The notes: generated from the letters alone by a model not told the origin. DNA of 64,000 bases from Azospira inquinata (GCF_018905915.1 NZ_CP064782.1:1798001-1862000), one strand, 5' to 3'. Shown: positions 43,210-53,173, numbered from the stretch's first letter. Made by a program: numbers and translations.

Positions 43210-43302
43210 GGGCCGACTTTAGCACAGGGCCGGGGCCCCTTTGGACCGGCGGGCGGGCTTTCCCGGGAGCGGGTGGGGCGGGGGAAAGGCGGGGCCTGAG
43301 GG

Positions 43303-43308
43303 TATAAT
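43303..43308 (+). promoter_or_regulatory. Candidate -10 element upstream of cobT
   Basis: A perfect TATAAT in otherwise GC-rich DNA, 62 bases before the cobT ATG. No good -35 is seen 16-18 bases upstream, so the promoter may need an activator or use another -10. Confidence 0.4.
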
Positions 43309-43369
43309 CTCGGGTTTCCTTTCTTGCTGCCTGGGGCCTGTTGCCGTGGAACGGCCCACCTATCTTTCC

Positions 43370-44425
43370 ATGTCCTTCACCATTACCGCTCCCGCCCTTT
43401 CCGCCCAGGACCCGTTCTGCCAGGCCCTGCAACACAAGATCGACAGCAAGACCAAGCCCCTGGGCGCCCTGGGGCTGCTGGAAAAAGTGGCGTTCCAGGT
43501 GGGCTGGATGCAGCAGACCCTGACCCCCAGCCTGTCCCGGCCCCAGCTCTTCGTCTTTGCCGGGGACCACGGGGCCGCCAAAGCCGGGGTGTCCGCCTAT
43601 CCCCAGGATGTGACCTGGCAGATGGTGGAAAACTTCCTGGCCGGCGGGGCGGCGGTGAATGTGTTTGCCCGCCAGAGCGGTTTTGATCTGGCGGTGGTGG
43701 ATGTGGGGGTGGCCCACGATTTCGCCCCCCGGGAAGGCCTGATCCAGGCCAAGGTGGCTCCGGGCACCCGGAATTTCATTACCGAAGCGGCCATGAGCGC
43801 CGAGGAGCGGGACCGGGCCCTGGAAACCGGGGCGCAACTGGTGCGCCAGGCGGCGGCCCGGGGCTGCCGGGCCGTGGCCTTCGGGGAAATGGGCATCGGC
43901 AATACGGCCTCCGCCTCCCTCATTACCCACGTCCTCACCGATACCCTGCTGCCCCAGTGCGTGGGACGGGGCACGGGTCTGGATGACGCGGGCCTGTCCC
44001 GCAAGCGCAATCTGCTGGCCCAGGCGGCCACCCGTTATCGGGTCGCCGGGGGGGATGGGGATCCCTTGGGGGTGCTGGCGGAATTCGGCGGCCTTGAAGT
44101 GGCGGCCATGGTGGGGGGCTTCCTGGCGGCGGCGGAAGCCAAAATGCTGATTCTGGTGGATGGCTTCATTGTCACCTCCGCCTTGCTGGTGGCCGCCCGC
44201 CTCCATCCGGAAGTGCTGGCCTACTGCGTCTTCTGCCATGCCTCCGCCGAACCCGGCCATCAGGCCCTGCTCGACGCCCTGGGCGGGAAAGCCCTGCTGG
44301 ACCTGGGCCTGCGCCTGGGGGAAGGCACCGGCGCCGCCCTGGCCTGGCCCCTGGTCCAGTCTGCCGTGGCCTTCCTCAATGACATGGCCAGTTTTGAATC
44401 CGCCGGTGTGAGCAACAAGGACTAA
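43370..44425 (+). CDS. cobT: Nicotinate-nucleotide-dimethylbenzimidazole phosphoribosyltransferase CobT
   Basis: A 351-residue enzyme that makes alpha-ribazole phosphate, the lower ligand of cobalamin. Family blocks: [55 protein letters not shown] and [15 protein letters not shown] with the catalytic Glu in GEGTGAA. I use the ATG at 43370 ([16 protein letters not shown]); the frame is open upstream but without family similarity. It is followed six bases later by cobS. Confidence 0.97.
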   Translation: MSFTITAPALSAQDPFCQALQHKIDSKTKPLGALGLLEKVAFQVGWMQQTLTPSLSRPQLFVFAGDHGAAKAGVSAYPQDVTWQMVENFLAGGAAVNVFARQSGFDLAVVDVGVAHDFAPREGLIQAKVAPGTRNFITEAAMSAEERDRALETGAQLVRQAAARGCRAVAFGEMGIGNTASASLITHVLTDTLLPQCVGRGTGLDDAGLSRKRNLLAQAATRYRVAGGDGDPLGVLAEFGGLEVAAMVGGFLAAAEAKMLILVDGFIVTSALLVAARLHPEVLAYCVFCHASAEPGHQALLDALGGKALLDLGLRLGEGTGAALAWPLVQSAVAFLNDMASFESAGVSNKD

Positions 44426-44431
44426 CCCCCC

Positions 44432-45217
44432 ATGGTCCGCCGCGAGCTGGAATATTTTTTCGGCGCCCTGCGCTTTTTCACCCGCCTGCCGGTGCCGGCC
44501 TGGGTCGGTCATTCCACGGAAGGGCTGAACCGGGCGTCCCGCTATTTCTCCGCGGTGGGGCTGGTGGTGGGGGCCGTGGCGGCCCTGGTGTTCTGGCTCG
44601 CCAGCCTGGGCTGGCCCACGGAGCTGGCGGTGCTGGCATCCATGGGGGCCACCCTGTGGGCCACCGGGGCCTTCCACGAAGATGGCCTGTCGGACATGAC
44701 CGACGGTTTTGGCGGCGGCTGGACCAAGGAAAAAGTGCTCACCATCATGAAGGATTCCCGGGTGGGCAATTACGGGGTGGTGGTGCTCTGGTGCGTGCTC
44801 ACCGGCAAATTCCTGGCCCTGCTGCTCCTCGCCCAGCGGGCCCCCGTGGCCTGGCTGGTGCCCGCCGTGTTGGTGGCGGGCCACAGCCTGTCCCGTTTCT
44901 GCTCCACCGTCCTCTTGCGCCTGATGGACTATGTGCGGGAGGATGCCTTATCCAAGGCCAAGCCCTTGGCGACCCGCATGGGGAATGGGGAAATGGCCCT
45001 GGCCGCCCTCTTCGCCCTGCTTGGCCTGGCGCCCTTGCTGTTCCTGCTGCCCCCAGCCCCCGCCCTGCGCGGCTGCCTGCTCGCGGCCCTTGGCACCTTC
45101 TGGGTGGCCCGGCTGATGCGCCGCCGCCTGGGAGGCTATACGGGCGACTGTCTGGGGGCGACCCAGCAGATCGCCGAACTGTGCTTCTATTTGGGGATGT
45201 TATGGACCTCTATCTGA
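44432..45217 (+). CDS. cobS: Cobalamin-5'-phosphate synthase CobS
   Basis: A 261-residue inner-membrane enzyme that joins adenosyl-GDP-cobinamide to alpha-ribazole phosphate. FFGALRFFTRLPVPAWV, GAFHEDGLSDMTDGFGGGWT and MKDSRVGNYGVVVLWCVL are the CobS signatures, including the Asp-rich metal-binding loop. There are about six to seven membrane segments. It lies six bases after cobT and overlaps cobC by 16 bases. Confidence 0.97.
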   Translation: MVRRELEYFFGALRFFTRLPVPAWVGHSTEGLNRASRYFSAVGLVVGAVAALVFWLASLGWPTELAVLASMGATLWATGAFHEDGLSDMTDGFGGGWTKEKVLTIMKDSRVGNYGVVVLWCVLTGKFLALLLLAQRAPVAWLVPAVLVAGHSLSRFCSTVLLRLMDYVREDALSKAKPLATRMGNGEMALAALFALLGLAPLLFLLPPAPALRGCLLAALGTFWVARLMRRRLGGYTGDCLGATQQIAELCFYLGMLWTSI

Positions 45218-45756
45218 TTCGCCACCCCTGGCCGGCGGTGGCTCCTGGTGTCTGCTACGGCGCCGCCGATCTGCCGTTGGCCGAAGCCGTGGCCCCGGTG
45301 GCCGAGCGCTTAAAGCCCCTGCTGCCGCAAGGCGCCCGGGTGCTTTCCAGCCCCCTGCAACGCTGCCGCCAGCTGGCCGAGGCCCTGCATCCCAGCCCGG
45401 TGCTGGACCCCCGGCTCCAGGAAATCAATTTTGGCCGTTGGGAAGGCAAGACCTGGGACGATATTTACCGGGATGACCGGACCAGCCTGGATGCCTGGGC
45501 TAAGGATGTGCTCCATTTCACCCCCCCGGGAGGCGAATCCGCGGCCCAGATGCAGGCCCGAGCCCTGGCCTGCGTGGGGGAACTGGCCCATGAGGACACG
45601 GTGATCGTCACCCACGGGGGCGTCATCCGGGCTCTGCTGGTCTATTGGCTGGGTATTCCGGCGGAACGCTGGCGCCAGGTGCAGCTGGATTTCGGCCACC
45701 TCACCAAGGTGCGGGTGGATAACCAGGGCGGCCGCCTGCTCTGCCTTAACCGCTAA
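45202..45756 (+). CDS. cobC: Alpha-ribazole phosphatase CobC-like (histidine phosphatase family)
   Basis: A 184-residue phosphatase. MDLYLIRHPWP holds the catalytic His8 (RH motif), and VIVTHGGVIRALL the second His, at 138. LSSPLQRCRQLAEAL and LQEINFGRWEGKTWDDI are typical of CobC. It removes the 5'-phosphate from ribazole or cobalamin phosphate after CobS acts. It overlaps the cobS 3' end by 16 bases in another frame, and its stop lies just before the first heptosyltransferase gene, so the cob and LPS units may share read-through transcription. Confidence 0.93.
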   Translation: MDLYLIRHPWPAVAPGVCYGAADLPLAEAVAPVAERLKPLLPQGARVLSSPLQRCRQLAEALHPSPVLDPRLQEINFGRWEGKTWDDIYRDDRTSLDAWAKDVLHFTPPGGESAAQMQARALACVGELAHEDTVIVTHGGVIRALLVYWLGIPAERWRQVQLDFGHLTKVRVDNQGGRLLCLNR

Positions 45757-45766
45757 GGTCTTGCCT

Positions 45767-46861
45767 ATGGTCAGCGATCCCGTTCCCCTGTCCGACCTGC
45801 ACCGGGTGCTGGTGGTGAAGTTGCGCCACCACGGCGATGTGCTGCTGACCTCCCCGGTCTTTTCCGCCCTCCAGGCCGCTGCGCCCCAGGTGGAGATTGA
45901 CGCCCTGGTGTATCGGGACACGGCGGAAATGCTGACCCTGCACCCGGCTATCCGCCAGGTCCACACCATTGACCGGCATTGGAAGGCCCTGGGCCCCCTA
46001 GGCCAGATCCGGGCCGAATGGGGTCTGTTGCAGAGCCTCCGGGCCCGCCATTACGACCTCATCCTGCACCTCACCGAGCATCGCCGGGGGGCCTGGCTGG
46101 CCCGCCTGACCGGCGCCCCCTGGGCGGTGGCTCCCAAGGTGAAGGGCCGGGGCCGGTTCTGGCAGAACAGTTTTACCCATTTCGTGGAAGCTCCCCGCAA
46201 CGCCCTGCGCCATACGGTGGAGCGCAATCTGGACGCCCTGCGCCGCATCGGGGTGTATCCGGAAGAGGATGCCCGGCGGCTGGTGCTGGTCCCCGGGGAA
46301 GGGGCGGAAGCCCGGGTGGCGGGGTTGCTGGCGGAGCGGCAGCTGGGGGCGGGGGGCTTTCTCCACGTCCATCCCGGTTCCCGCTGGCTCTTTAAGTGCT
46401 GGCCGGCGGAAAAGATGGCCCAGACCCTGGCCCGTCTCCAGTCCCAGGGCTGGCCGGTGCTCCTCACCGCCGCCCCCGATCCCCGGGAATTAGCCATGGT
46501 GGATGCTATCCAGGCCCGGCTGGTCACCCTGGGGGGGCGCCCCGCCGTCTCCCTGGCGGGCCAGTTAAGCCTCAAGGAACTGGCCGCCGTGGCGGGCCGG
46601 GCCAAGGTTTTTCTTGGGGTGGATTCCGCCCCCATGCACATTGCCGCCGCCATGGGCACCCCCGCCGTGGCCCTCTTCGGCCCTTCCGGCGACAAGGAGT
46701 GGGGCCCCTGGGGCGTACCCGCCCGGGTGATCACCAGCGACCGCCACCCCTGCCGGCCCTGCGGCATCGACGGCTGCGGCGGGGGCAAGGTAAGCGACTG
46801 CCTGGTGAGCCTGGAAGTGGAGCGGGTGGTGGCGGCGGTCCAGTCCCTGGGGGCGCCGTGA
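45767..46861 (+). CDS. waaQ: LPS heptosyltransferase, WaaQ-like (GT9)
   Basis: A 364-residue GT-B enzyme that transfers heptose to the inner core. RVLVVKLRHHGDVLLTSPVF is the GT9 start, FLHVHPGSRWLFKCWPAEKM and FLGVDSAPMHIAAAMGTPAV are the nucleotide-sugar site. The pattern KLRHHGDVLL with GSRWLFKCW is closest to WaaQ (heptosyltransferase III). The ATG at 45767 follows AAGG; a TTG at 45761 is in frame but less likely. First gene of a long same-strand glycan run, ten bases after cobC. Confidence 0.88.
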   Translation: MVSDPVPLSDLHRVLVVKLRHHGDVLLTSPVFSALQAAAPQVEIDALVYRDTAEMLTLHPAIRQVHTIDRHWKALGPLGQIRAEWGLLQSLRARHYDLILHLTEHRRGAWLARLTGAPWAVAPKVKGRGRFWQNSFTHFVEAPRNALRHTVERNLDALRRIGVYPEEDARRLVLVPGEGAEARVAGLLAERQLGAGGFLHVHPGSRWLFKCWPAEKMAQTLARLQSQGWPVLLTAAPDPRELAMVDAIQARLVTLGGRPAVSLAGQLSLKELAAVAGRAKVFLGVDSAPMHIAAAMGTPAVALFGPSGDKEWGPWGVPARVITSDRHPCRPCGIDGCGGGKVSDCLVSLEVERVVAAVQSLGAP

Positions 46862-48018
46862 GGATTGCCATTGCCCGCCAGCGCTACAACCCCTTCGGTG
46901 GGGCGGAGCGCTTCGTGGACCGGGCCCTGGCCGCCCTGGCCCGGGAAGGGGCGGAAGTGACCTTGATCGCCCGCCAGTGGGCGGGCAGCGTGGAAGCCTG
47001 TGGCGGTTACCAGCTGCTCACCTGCGCCCCCTCCTACCGGACCCGGGTGGGCCGGGATCGGGGCTTCGCCGCCTGTGTCCAGGCCGCCATGGGGGAAGGG
47101 CATTTCGATCTGGTTCAGTCCCATGAACGTATTCCCGGTTGCACCCTGTACCGGGCCGGGGATGGGGTCCATGCGGCCTGGCTGGAACACCGGGCCCGCA
47201 TCCTCCCCGCCTGGAAGCGCTGGGCCCAGTACGCCGACCCCTATCACCGTTATCTGCTGCGGGCGGAGCGGGAAATGTTCGAGCATCCGGACCTGCGGGC
47301 GGTGATCTGTAATTCCCGGCTGGTTCAGGACGAAATCGTGGAACGCTTCGGCCTGCCTCGGGAAAAGCTGCCCATTATTCGCAACGGGGTGGATCTCCAG
47401 GCTTTCCACCCCAGCCTGGCCGAGCGCTATCGCCAGCCCCAGCGGGCCGCCCACGGCATTGGCCCGGAAGAGACGGTTTTCCTGTACGTGGGCAGTGGTT
47501 TTGAACGCAAAGGGGTGCCCCAGTTGCTGCGGGCCTTCGCCGCCCTGAAAGCCCCTGCCCGCCTGGTGGTGGTGGGCGCCGACCGGCACCTGGAAGGGGC
47601 CAAGCGTCTGGCTCGGGACCTGGGCATTGCCTCCCGCACCCTGTTCACCGGTCCCGTCACCGATGTTAAACCCTGGTACGGCGCCGCCGACGTCTTCGTC
47701 CTCCCCACCCTCTACGACCCCTTCCCCAACGCCGCTCTGGAAGCCATGGCCTGCGGGCTGCCGGTGGTGACGTCTCGGGCCTGTGGAATCTCCGAGCTGA
47801 TTGAGCCCGGCCGGAATGGCTTTATTCTGGATGCCCTGGATGTTTCGGCCTGGAGTGAAGTCCTGGAGCGGCTGGCCGACCCCTCAAACCATCATGTGCT
47901 GATGGGGGATGAGGCTCGGGCTGCTGTGGCCGACCTTTCCCTGGAGAGTCTGGCCGAGGAACTGCTGACCTTGTATCGGCAATTGCTGATACCCCTGAAC
48001 GGCGGTGGCCGGGCTTAA
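46858..48018 (+). CDS. waaG: LPS core glucosyltransferase, WaaG-like (GT4)
   Basis: A 386-residue GT-B enzyme. MRIAIARQRYNPFGGAERFV and the retaining-GT4 site PLYDPFPNAALEAMACGLP (here LPTLYDPFPNAALEAMACGL) with Glu-x7-Glu are clear. FLYVGSGFERKGVPQLLRAF and VICNSRLVQDEI match WaaG. The start is GTG at 46858, overlapping the upstream stop as GTGA; no ATG is available at the family N-terminus. It probably adds the first glucose to the heptose region. Confidence 0.88.
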   Translation: MRIAIARQRYNPFGGAERFVDRALAALAREGAEVTLIARQWAGSVEACGGYQLLTCAPSYRTRVGRDRGFAACVQAAMGEGHFDLVQSHERIPGCTLYRAGDGVHAAWLEHRARILPAWKRWAQYADPYHRYLLRAEREMFEHPDLRAVICNSRLVQDEIVERFGLPREKLPIIRNGVDLQAFHPSLAERYRQPQRAAHGIGPEETVFLYVGSGFERKGVPQLLRAFAALKAPARLVVVGADRHLEGAKRLARDLGIASRTLFTGPVTDVKPWYGAADVFVLPTLYDPFPNAALEAMACGLPVVTSRACGISELIEPGRNGFILDALDVSAWSEVLERLADPSNHHVLMGDEARAAVADLSLESLAEELLTLYRQLLIPLNGGGRA

Positions 48019-48040
48019 CGGGCCTGGTTTGCCGCTCCGG

Positions 48041-48046
48041 TATAAT
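48041..48046 (+). promoter_or_regulatory. Candidate -10 element upstream of msbA
   Basis: Perfect TATAAT 24 bases before the msbA ATG, just after the waaG-like stop. No good -35 at standard spacing. It may give msbA its own supply of transcript inside the operon. Confidence 0.4.
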
Positions 48047-48070
48047 TCACGATTTTCCCTTGGCCTTGCC

Positions 48071-49846
48071 ATGACCGCTCCCCAAATCCCCGCAACCATG
48101 ACCTCCAGCCGCGAGTTGTATGTTCGCCTCCTGGGCTACGTGCGTCCCTATTGGCGCGCTTTTGTGCTGGCGATTGGGGCGATGGCCTTGTCCGCGGTGA
48201 GTGAGCCCCTGCTCCCGGCTTTGATGAAGCCCTTGTTGGACGGGAGCTTTGGGGAAAAAGCCCACCACTTCAACTATTGGCTGGTGCCTTTCATTATCGT
48301 GGGGATTTTTTTGTTGCGGGGGGTTTTGGGATTCCTCGGCGACTACGCCATGGTTTGGGTGTCCAACAAAGTGGTGGTGGATTTACGCAACGCCATGTTT
48401 TCCCGGCTGGTCCATCTCCCAACCCGGTTTTTTGACAATCAATCCTCCGGGGTGTTGATGTCCAAGGTGGCCTATGACGTGGGGGGGGTCATGGCAGCGG
48501 CCAGCGGGGTTCTGACTTCCCTGGTCAAGGATTCCCTTTCCGTTATTGGTTTGTTCGGCTGGTTGCTGTATTTGAACTGGGCCTTGACCCTGGTGGCCAT
48601 GGCCATGGTGCCGTTGATTGCCTTGTCTGTGCGTATTTTTAGCAAACGCCTCCGGCAGATGAGCCGGGGAGGGCAGTTTGCTATGGGGGACATTACCCAT
48701 GTGCTGGAAGAGTCCATTGAGGCTCACAAGGTCGTCAAAATCTTTGGTGGACAGGAATACGAGCGGCGCCGCTTTTTGGCGGCTAATGAACGGCAGCGGG
48801 GCTTCAATATCCGGGCGACGGTGGCGGCTGCCGCCCTGGGACCCATTGTGCAATTTCTGGCATCCATCGCCCTGGCGGTGATTGTGGTGGTGGCTTTGTC
48901 CCAAACTGGAGACAAGACCACGGTGGGGGGCTTTGTTTCCTTCATTACCGCCATGCTCATGCTGCTGGCCCCCATGAAGCGGCTGACCGACATGAATTCC
49001 CAGTTGCAGCGCGGCCTGGCGGCGGCGGAAAGCGTTTTCTCCCTGGTGGATGAAGCCCCGGAAGAAGACCGGGGCACTGTGGAGCTGGATCGGGCCAAGG
49101 GGGAAATCCGGGTGGAAGAGGTGGTGCTGCGCTATCCGGATACGTCCCGCAATGCCCTGGATGGGGTCAGCTTTGCCATTGAACCGGGACAGACCGTGGC
49201 CCTGGTGGGGGCTTCCGGCAGCGGCAAAACCTCCATGGCCAATCTCATGCCCCGCTTCTACAAGCCCACCGCCGGGCGCATTCTGCTGGATGGTCATGAT
49301 CTCCAGGATTTGCGCCTGGATAGTCTGCGGGCCAATGTGGCCCTGGTGTCCCAGGATGTGGTGCTGTTCAACGATACGGTGGCGGCCAACATTGCCTACG
49401 GCACCCTGGAGCAGGTTTCCCGGGAGCAGATTGAGGCGGCGGCGGAAGCGGCCTACGCCATGGAATTTATCCAGGCCCTGCCCCACGGCCTGGATACGGA
49501 AATCGGAGAAAACGGGGTGAAGCTCTCCGGCGGCCAGCGGCAACGGCTAGCCATTGCCCGAGCCCTGCTCAAAAACGCTCCGGTGCTGATCCTGGATGAG
49601 GCCACTTCGGCCCTGGATACGGAATCCGAGCGGGCGGTCCAGGCGGCCCTGGAACAGCTGATGCGCAACCGCACCACCCTGGTGATTGCCCACCGCCTGT
49701 CCACCATCGAAAACGCCGACCGGATCATTGTCATGGAACGGGGCCGTATTGTGGAAACGGGGACCCATGCTGAACTCTTGGCCCGGGACGGGGTATATGC
49801 CCGGCTTCAGCGCCTCCAATCCGCCGGGGATGAGGCCACCGCCTGA
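48071..49846 (+). CDS. msbA: Lipid A-core flippase MsbA
   Basis: A 591-residue ABC exporter half that moves lipid A-core across the inner membrane. Six membrane helices fill residues 25-330. The ATPase domain has Walker A GASGSGKTS, signature LSGGQRQRLA, Walker B VLILDEATSALD and switch IAHRLS. The ATG at 48071 is chosen; the open frame above it overlaps the waaG-like gene. Placement among LPS genes supports MsbA over a drug exporter. Its stop overlaps the next start by one base (TGATG). Confidence 0.94.
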   Translation: MTAPQIPATMTSSRELYVRLLGYVRPYWRAFVLAIGAMALSAVSEPLLPALMKPLLDGSFGEKAHHFNYWLVPFIIVGIFLLRGVLGFLGDYAMVWVSNKVVVDLRNAMFSRLVHLPTRFFDNQSSGVLMSKVAYDVGGVMAAASGVLTSLVKDSLSVIGLFGWLLYLNWALTLVAMAMVPLIALSVRIFSKRLRQMSRGGQFAMGDITHVLEESIEAHKVVKIFGGQEYERRRFLAANERQRGFNIRATVAAAALGPIVQFLASIALAVIVVVALSQTGDKTTVGGFVSFITAMLMLLAPMKRLTDMNSQLQRGLAAAESVFSLVDEAPEEDRGTVELDRAKGEIRVEEVVLRYPDTSRNALDGVSFAIEPGQTVALVGASGSGKTSMANLMPRFYKPTAGRILLDGHDLQDLRLDSLRANVALVSQDVVLFNDTVAANIAYGTLEQVSREQIEAAAEAAYAMEFIQALPHGLDTEIGENGVKLSGGQRQRLAIARALLKNAPVLILDEATSALDTESERAVQAALEQLMRNRTTLVIAHRLSTIENADRIIVMERGRIVETGTHAELLARDGVYARLQRLQSAGDEATA

Positions 49847-50871
49847 TGGAGCGTATTCTCGCCATCAACGTCAGCCGTATCGGCGATACCCTGCTGGCCA
49901 CCCCGGCCCTCCGGGCCCTGGGCCAGCGGCAAGGGGTGATCCTGGATGTGCTGGCCCATCCTAAGCGCCGGGAGGTGCTGGAGGGCCTGCCCTTCATCCA
50001 TCGGCTGGGAAGCATTACCCCCACCCGGGCCAAATGGTGGCTGTTGTTTCGTTGGTTACTGGGAAGAAAACCGGATTACGACTTGGCGGTGGTTTGGGGA
50101 CAGGATGAGCCCCTGGTGCGCTATGCCCTGGCCCGAGCCCGCCGGGTGGTGGCCTATTGCCAGGAGGATGATGGGCTTAACCGGCAGTTGACGCCGGCGG
50201 TTCCTGTGCCCGATCGCACCCTTCATGCGGTACGGCAGCGTCTAGCCCTGGTGACTCCATTGCAACTCCCCCTTCAGGGCAAGTGGCTCAGCTATCAGGT
50301 GAAGCCGGAAGAAAAGGCCTGGGCTCAGGCGCTACTGGCTGAAAAAGGTGCCTGTGGTCCTTGGGTAGGGCTACAGCTCAAGAGCTTTCATACCAAGAGC
50401 CATCGGGATTGGCCCTTGGACTCCTTTTGCCAATTGGTGGAACGCCTGTTGAAGGCTTATCCCCAGGCGGGCATTTTGATCCTGGGTGGGCCGGAATCCC
50501 GGGGGGAGGCCGCAGAAATGGCGGCCCGCTTCCCCGGTAAGGTGTTGCCCTTGTCTGGAAGGCTCTCCCTGCGTCAGGCGGGGGCGGTGATGTCCTGTCT
50601 GGACCTCTATGTGGGGGTGGATACGGGCCCCTCCCATTTGGCCGGTGCATTAGGCATTCCCATGGTAGTGCTCTACCACTGTGCCTATCCGGCCTCCGTT
50701 TATGGCCCCCTGGAGCGGCCTCTGGCCCAAACCATTGACCATCCCGCCCTGGCCCAGGGCGATCAGGCGGTGACCCATTCCATGGCGGACATCGGGGTGG
50801 ATCAGGTCTGGGCGGCCGTGGCGGAGCGTTTGGCGTCCGTGGCTTCCCGGAAAGAAGCAAAACCATCATGA
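49846..50871 (+). CDS. GT9 glycosyltransferase (heptosyltransferase-like)
   Basis: A 341-residue GT9 enzyme. RILAINVSRIGDTLLATPAL is the family start; LYVGVDTGPSHLAGALGIPM is the nucleotide-binding block. The acceptor-binding half differs from the WaaQ-like protein upstream, so the linkage formed is probably different. Its sugar is not certain: ADP-heptose is usual for GT9. It overlaps msbA by one base and the next gene by four. Confidence 0.85.
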   Translation: MERILAINVSRIGDTLLATPALRALGQRQGVILDVLAHPKRREVLEGLPFIHRLGSITPTRAKWWLLFRWLLGRKPDYDLAVVWGQDEPLVRYALARARRVVAYCQEDDGLNRQLTPAVPVPDRTLHAVRQRLALVTPLQLPLQGKWLSYQVKPEEKAWAQALLAEKGACGPWVGLQLKSFHTKSHRDWPLDSFCQLVERLLKAYPQAGILILGGPESRGEAAEMAARFPGKVLPLSGRLSLRQAGAVMSCLDLYVGVDTGPSHLAGALGIPMVVLYHCAYPASVYGPLERPLAQTIDHPALAQGDQAVTHSMADIGVDQVWAAVAERLASVASRKEAKPS

Positions 50872-51956
50872 ATATATTGCACACCGAATGGTCCGACGGC
50901 TGGGGCGGACAGGAACACCGCATTGTGACGGAAATGGTCGGTATGGCCGGGCGGGGCCACCGGGTAACCCTGGCGACTCGGCCCCAGGCCATTATCGGAA
51001 AAAAAGCCCGGGCGGCAGGTATTCCCGTCCTTGAGTTGCCGTTCCGGCATAAATTGGATTTGCGTTCTATCCGCGCCCTGGTCCGGTTTATCCGTCAGGA
51101 AGGGGTGCAGGTGGTCAACACCCATAGCGGGGTGGATAGCTGGGTGGGAGGGCTGGCTGCCCGTTGGGCCCGGGTTGGTCTGGTGCGTACCCGCCACCTG
51201 AACCTACCGCTGCATCCCAGTTGGCATAACTTCATCCACTATCTTCCCCAGCGTATTGTGGCCTGTGGGGAGGTGATGCGCCGGGATTTGATTGCCCGTG
51301 ACGGCTTTCCCCCGGAAAAGGTAGTGAGCATTCCCACCGGAGTGGATTTCGGAAAATTTGTTCCTTCTCGCCCCCGGCAGGAAATGCGCCAGACCTTGCA
51401 GGTGCCGGAACGGGCCTTCCTCGTCCTGATGGTGGGGGTGGTACGACGGATCAAACGCCATGAAGTGGCCTTGGAGGCCTTTGCTAAATTCCATCGTTCC
51501 CATCCCAATAGCCTGTTCCTTATTGTGGGGGACGGTCCCCGGCTCGACGATATCAAGGCTCTGGCTAGGGCCTCCGGGCTGGCCTCCCAAGTGCGTTTCC
51601 TGGGATATCGGGCGGATATTCCGGACTTGATGGGGGCGGCCGATTGCCTTCTGCTGACCTCTGCCTCCGAGGGGGTTCCCCAGGCCGTTACTCAAGCCTT
51701 GGGCTGTGGCCTCCCCGTGGTGGCCACGGCGGTAGGTGGTGTTCCCGAATTGGTTCGGGATGGGGAAACAGGGTTGCTGGTAGCCCCGGAAAACAGCGAA
51801 GCAACCGCCGCAGCCCTGGGGCGTATTGCAGACGATCCCTCCCTGGCCCAGCATCTGGCTGTTGGTGGAAAACGCCATGCCCATGGCTATTTCAGCCTGG
51901 AGGCTATGCTGGATGGGACGGAAGCCATGTATTGCGGTTTAACGGATCAACCTTAG
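50868..51956 (+). CDS. GT4 glycosyltransferase
   Basis: A 362-residue GT-B enzyme. The N-terminal half begins MNILHTEWSDGWGGQEHRIV, with the Gly-rich acceptor loop. The C-terminal half has LVLMVGVVRRIKRHEVALEA, LFLIVGDGPRLDDIKALA and TSASEGVPQAVTQALGCGLP, where Glu-x7-Gln replaces the usual Glu-x7-Glu pair. It is linked to the upstream gene by an ATGA overlap. Donor and acceptor are unknown; core or outer-core LPS extension is the reasonable inference. Confidence 0.87.
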   Translation: MNILHTEWSDGWGGQEHRIVTEMVGMAGRGHRVTLATRPQAIIGKKARAAGIPVLELPFRHKLDLRSIRALVRFIRQEGVQVVNTHSGVDSWVGGLAARWARVGLVRTRHLNLPLHPSWHNFIHYLPQRIVACGEVMRRDLIARDGFPPEKVVSIPTGVDFGKFVPSRPRQEMRQTLQVPERAFLVLMVGVVRRIKRHEVALEAFAKFHRSHPNSLFLIVGDGPRLDDIKALARASGLASQVRFLGYRADIPDLMGAADCLLLTSASEGVPQAVTQALGCGLPVVATAVGGVPELVRDGETGLLVAPENSEATAAALGRIADDPSLAQHLAVGGKRHAHGYFSLEAMLDGTEAMYCGLTDQP

Positions 51957-51990
51957 AGGGTGGCCTTATGTGCCAGGAACCTACCTGCGA

Positions 51991-53169
51991 ATGTCGGATT
52001 CGGACAAAGTAATGAATGCCTCCCTGCACGCCAGTCCTCCTTTGCCTGCCGATGCCACGAGCGGGTTGGTAGCTTCACCCAAGGTTCTGGTCAGTTTTCC
52101 CTTTCATGAGCGCCAGCAGGAATGGCATATCCCCTTGGGTGACGGCTGTGCCGAGGCCCTTGCAGATATGGGCTTTGCGGTCTGCCGATTCAATCCCATT
52201 CAAGAGGAAATTCGTTTTGTCGGGAAAAAGCCCCTGGAAAAGCTGGTGCTGTCCTTGGGCAAAATGATTGGCTTCGATAAACGGCAGATTCAGGAAAGCC
52301 TGCCTTGGGGGGATGATCAGGTTCGCTTCAAGGCGCTGCTGCGGGCGGTGGAGGATTTTCGGCCGGATTGGCTGCTGGTGATCTCCACGTTCACCTACCC
52401 CGCATGGCTGCTGGAAAAAATTCGGGCCTGTGGGGCTAAGAAAATAATCGGCTGGTGTGTGGAGGGGCCAACCTGGATTCGCTCACCCATTGAGGAATCC
52501 CATCTCTACGACCACTATTTCTGTATTCACCGGCATGGCATAGGGGCGGAGGAAAATATCGGCTTTCTGCCCGCTGTTTCCTTCGACAAGGATAGCTATT
52601 ACCCGATTACCCCGCGTCCGGATAAATGCCGGGATGTGGTATTTGTGGGGCGAGCCAAGGAACGGCGGGTCGACTATGTAAAAAATATCACCGATTTTGA
52701 CCTGCATATCTATGGTCCGGCTTGGGAACGTTGCGACCCCTCAGTTCTTGCCTGTCTGAAGGGGAAGGCCATTGGTGGCGACGCCTTGAATTTGCTCTAT
52801 AACCAGGCAAAGATCGTTTTGAATGTCACCGCCTGGGCCAATGAAGGGCAGGATTGTCCCAATTTACGGGTTGTGGACGTACCTGCTACTGGTAGTTTTT
52901 TGTTGAGTGATTACTCGGATTTTGCGGCGGAATTGTTTGTGCCGGGAAAAGAAATTGAGTTCTTTTCTTCGGTAGAAGAACTGCGGGACAAGCTGAAGTT
53001 CTATCTAGCCAACGATGGGCTGCGGGAAAAAATTGCGCGAGCAGGTTATGAGAAGGCCATCAGTCTTGAGACCTATCGGGACAAGATTTTGACCATATTG
53101 CAGCGCAGTCGGATTGCCCTGCCCGAGGGCTCCATTTCCCGCACGCAATGTCAGCAAGGGGTAGGGTAG
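51991..53169 (+). CDS. CgeB-like glycosyltransferase
   Basis: About 392 residues. The C-terminal third carries the PF13524-type block LRVVDVPATGSFLLSDYSDF with AAELFVPGKEIEFFSSVEEL, typical of CgeB/spore-maturation-like glycosyltransferases. VLVSFPFHERQQEWHIPLGD and LLVISTFTYPAWLLEKIRAC fit the N-terminal Rossmann lobe. The start is uncertain: ATG at 51991 or 52012, or a GTG at 51970. Codon use is a little more AT-rich from here on, as is common in surface-glycan genes. Confidence 0.75.
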   Translation: MSDSDKVMNASLHASPPLPADATSGLVASPKVLVSFPFHERQQEWHIPLGDGCAEALADMGFAVCRFNPIQEEIRFVGKKPLEKLVLSLGKMIGFDKRQIQESLPWGDDQVRFKALLRAVEDFRPDWLLVISTFTYPAWLLEKIRACGAKKIIGWCVEGPTWIRSPIEESHLYDHYFCIHRHGIGAEENIGFLPAVSFDKDSYYPITPRPDKCRDVVFVGRAKERRVDYVKNITDFDLHIYGPAWERCDPSVLACLKGKAIGGDALNLLYNQAKIVLNVTAWANEGQDCPNLRVVDVPATGSFLLSDYSDFAAELFVPGKEIEFFSSVEELRDKLKFYLANDGLREKIARAGYEKAISLETYRDKILTILQRSRIALPEGSISRTQCQQGVG

Positions 53170-53173
53170 AAAT

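Noticed and set aside
43019..44884. A 621-codon minus-strand frame opposite cobT and cobS.
   Set aside because: Same antisense artefact; composition is Gly/His/Gln-rich and crosses three real genes.
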